DNA of 45,516 nucleotides, from IMG/VR virus record IMGVR_UViG_3300020202_000108, positions 1 through 45,516 of that record; one strand, written 5' to 3'. How positions within the stretch are numbered: position 1 is the first letter of the stretch; each line of letters begins with the position of its first letter. The stretch comes from a virus. A program made the position numbers and the translations under genes. Positions 44,255-45,516 of this stretch are shown here, piece after piece. The notes under the pieces were generated by a model. The model was not told the DNA's origin. It saw only the letters and a program-made list of their open reading frames with translations, and did no database searches.

Positions 44255-44813
44255 GGGCTTTGCGGGGGGGCTTGGCGTTGCGTAGCCAGTTGCGGAAGGT
44301 GGCGGACCAGTCGGACTTGGGGGTCCCGAACGTGTGGTCCCGGAACTTCGCCAACTCGCGCTCGATCTCGCCGGGGGAGAACCCTTCCGCGGCCCCAACG
44401 GCCAGGTCGTCCGACGTTGGGCGCCAATCCGCCGGACAGCGACGGGAGGCCCTTACGCGTGCGGGTAGTTTTCCCGAAGAACCGTTAGGTTCTGAGGGTT
44501 TGGAAGGGGGTGTGGGGGGAACCTTTGTCTCAAGGGGGTCGTCCGACTCGGACGATGTCGGCCGACGTCGGACGATTTCGAGCGATTCACGACGCTTGGC
44601 CTGATAGGCGCGGTCCCGCTCCTTTCTCGCCTCCACCTTCGCTTCCAGGTGGGCGAGGTCTTCCCGTGCCGTCGCGATGACCACGGCCTGGTCAAGATCG
44701 AACCGGCTTTCGTAGGCAGCGGTTTCGATGCGCTCTAGCGCAGCGCGCAAGGCTTCGCCAGTGACGCCAAGCTCCATCAGCGCGAACACCGCATCGGTCA
44801 CGGGCGTCTTCAC
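44169..44813 (-). CDS. Phage replication protein candidate (O/DnaT-like C-domain)
   Basis: A 214-aa protein. The N-terminal 70 residues form a short HTH-like domain plus coiled coil (DLAHLEAKVEARKERDRAYQ), then a Pro/Ser linker. Residues 130-185 (CPADWRPTSDDLAVGAAEGF, then FGTPKSDWSATFRNWLR) match the C-terminal domain shared by DnaT-like and O-type replication proteins, which contacts single-stranded DNA or the helicase. GTG 44813 overlaps the previous stop (GTGA). It probably recruits the host helicase, since no helicase, primase or polymerase gene is present. Confidence 0.7.
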   Translation of the reverse strand: MKTPVTDAVFALMELGVTGEALRAALERIETAAYESRFDLDQAVVIATAREDLAHLEAKVEARKERDRAYQAKRRESLEIVRRRPTSSESDDPLETKVPPTPPSKPSEPNGSSGKLPARVRASRRCPADWRPTSDDLAVGAAEGFSPGEIERELAKFRDHTFGTPKSDWSATFRNWLRNAKPPRKAHDRPDRIQTPRDDRIGRMLAGAVAAADG

Positions 44814-45028
44814 GCGACCTCCTTCACCCAATTGGGCTGGGCCTCGTAGGTCTGAAGCACGAAGATTGCGCGGACGACCTGGCGCAGCTCGTCGAGGGCT
44901 TGGGCGGCCATCTCGGCGCGCTTGGCTGGATCACCGTTCAGTTCTGGGTCGGCCAGAATTTGCCGGTGAACGTCGTGGAGGATGCGACGCTCTTCCTTCA
45001 GCCGACTGATGGCGTGGCGTATGCTCAC
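44810..45028 (-). CDS. Hypothetical helical protein, 72 aa
   Basis: SIRHAISRLKEERRILHDVH, then LADPELNGDPAKRAEMAAQA and LDELRQVVRAIFVLQTYEA. A helical hairpin; no family. GTG 45028 has GGGAGGAGG upstream and overlaps the TGA of the 45-aa gene. It lies between RusA and the replication protein. Confidence 0.65.
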   Translation of the reverse strand: MSIRHAISRLKEERRILHDVHRQILADPELNGDPAKRAEMAAQALDELRQVVRAIFVLQTYEAQPNWVKEVA

Positions 45029-45162
45029 GGCCTCCTCCCGCGCCAATTCTGTTCGCGCCACGCCTCTTGCAGGGTCTTGCGGATACGCAGCCAGTTGCGC
45101 TCGATTTCCCCTGCAAGCTTCGAATCCGTTGGGGGCTTGAGGTTGACGGGGGATGGTTTCAT
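45025..45162 (-). CDS. Small basic protein after rusA, 45 aa
   Basis: ATG 45162 overlaps the rusA stop (ATGA) and its TGA overlaps the next GTG (GTGA), so it is coupled on both sides. KLAGEIERNWLRIRKTLQEA is followed by a Trp/Arg-rich end. Unknown function, but the double coupling makes it credible. Confidence 0.65.
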   Translation of the reverse strand: MKPSPVNLKPPTDSKLAGEIERNWLRIRKTLQEAWREQNWRGRRP

Positions 45163-45516
45163 GCGGCCACCGCGCCAACACTGATGGGCTCAATGAGCAC
45201 GAAAACCTTGGGGTCCTTTGTCGGACCAGCGGCCGACCATTCGACAGTGCTTCGCTCGCAGTCCGCGTCGTCGCGGATTACGCCAGCCGCTTGGATGGCG
45301 TCGGATAAGCTCTTGGGCAGGTTCTCTACATCCCTCCGACGCCTGTCTGGGCGCTGGGCGACATACGTAATGTGATATGGCCCCTCGATACGCCGACCGG
45401 CCGCGCTGAGCTTCGCCTCCCACTCGGCAAGCTTGCGCCATGAGCGGTACTTGGCCGAACTAATGCGCCGCCCCTCAGCCACCGTGGTGTTGTGGTTGCT
45501 GGTAGGCGGGTAGCTG
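45159..45516 (-). CDS. rusA: RusA-type Holliday junction resolvase, main part
   Basis: Continuation of the gene starting at 158. In the joined 126-aa protein, Asp70, Glu72, Lys76 and Asp91 fall in RRRRDVENLPKSLSDAIQ and GVIRDD. These match the positions of the E. coli RusA active-site residues, except that Asp72 is conservatively Glu here. RusA is a small dimeric nuclease that resolves four-way junctions, needed for branch-free concatemers before packaging. It follows the ParB-like pair and precedes the replication genes. Confidence 0.9.
   Translation of the reverse strand, partial: SYPPTSNHNTTVAEGRRISSAKYRSWRKLAEWEAKLSAAGRRIEGPYHITYVAQRPDRRRRDVENLPKSLSDAIQAAGVIRDDADCERSTVEWSAAGPTKDPKVFVLIEPISVGAVAA
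45391..45516. repeat. Terminal direct repeat, right copy
   Basis: Identical to 10-135. Because the shared 126 bp lie inside rusA and merging them yields one intact gene, this is most simply the overlap of a circular assembly, not a biological terminal repeat. A circularly permuted, headful-packaged genome would assemble this way. Confidence 0.95.

Noticed and set aside
1-45516. CRISPR array, insertion sequence or transposase
   Set aside because: No regularly spaced repeats and no transposase motif seen. Repeats present are short promoter, operator or junction elements.
1-45516. parS sites for the ParB-like proteins
   Set aside because: No TGTTTCACGTGAAACA-like palindrome was noticed.

Overview
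This 45.5 kb window reads as one essentially complete genome of a temperate, short-tailed (P22-like podovirus) phage or prophage, not a piece of host chromosome. Bases 10-135 recur exactly as 45391-45516, and the rusA reading frame runs across that join, so the unique circle is about 45,381 bp. High GC, the many GTG starts, the absence of metabolic genes and a tRNA 3' end used as attachment site fit a temperate phage of an alphaproteobacterium. Caulobacterales (Caulobacter or Brevundimonas type) is my guess from general gene flavour only.

Layout. (a) 3.9-5.3 kb is the immunity switch: a leftward cro-like gene (3918-4124) and a rightward tandem-HTH repressor (4216-4737) diverge around a perfect 18-bp palindrome, and two more copies of that operator lie 30 bp apart at the promoter of the right operon (5223-5270). 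(b) 5.3-19.2 kb, + strand, is one tightly packed operon of about 36 mostly tiny genes with start/stop overlaps. It carries two HNH nucleases, a Rad52-type annealing protein, SSB, several zinc-ribbon and RHH proteins, a secreted nuclease, excisionase and integrase. attP lies directly after the integrase (16493-16522), and a further eight small genes follow it. (c) 19.2-19.7 kb is the convergence zone, with a late terminator and a candidate structured RNA on the - strand. (d) On the - strand, one long block runs from about 3.2 kb leftward through the contig join (two ParB-like proteins, RusA, replication-type proteins) and on through 45-19.7 kb: small terminase, a two-gene RHH insert with its own promoter, large terminase, portal, co-chaperonin, scaffold, decoration, coat, gp4-like adaptor, lectin-like protein, gp10-like stabiliser, coiled-coil needle candidate, three ejection-type proteins, tail fibre, then a lysis cassette (holin candidate, SAR endolysin, a 28-aa membrane peptide, Rz, Rz1).

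How it works together. The repressor presumably holds both the cro promoter and the right promoter through one operator family. The right operon supplies annealing-type recombination and integration/excision. The left operon supplies replication, resolution and packaging, then virion assembly and lysis. Two internal late promoters with identical -35/-10 spacing and a shared 26-bp downstream element drive the ejection-protein and tail-fibre genes. There is no tail tube, sheath or tape-measure gene, which supports a short-tailed virion. All functions are from reading translated sequence by eye, with no database search.
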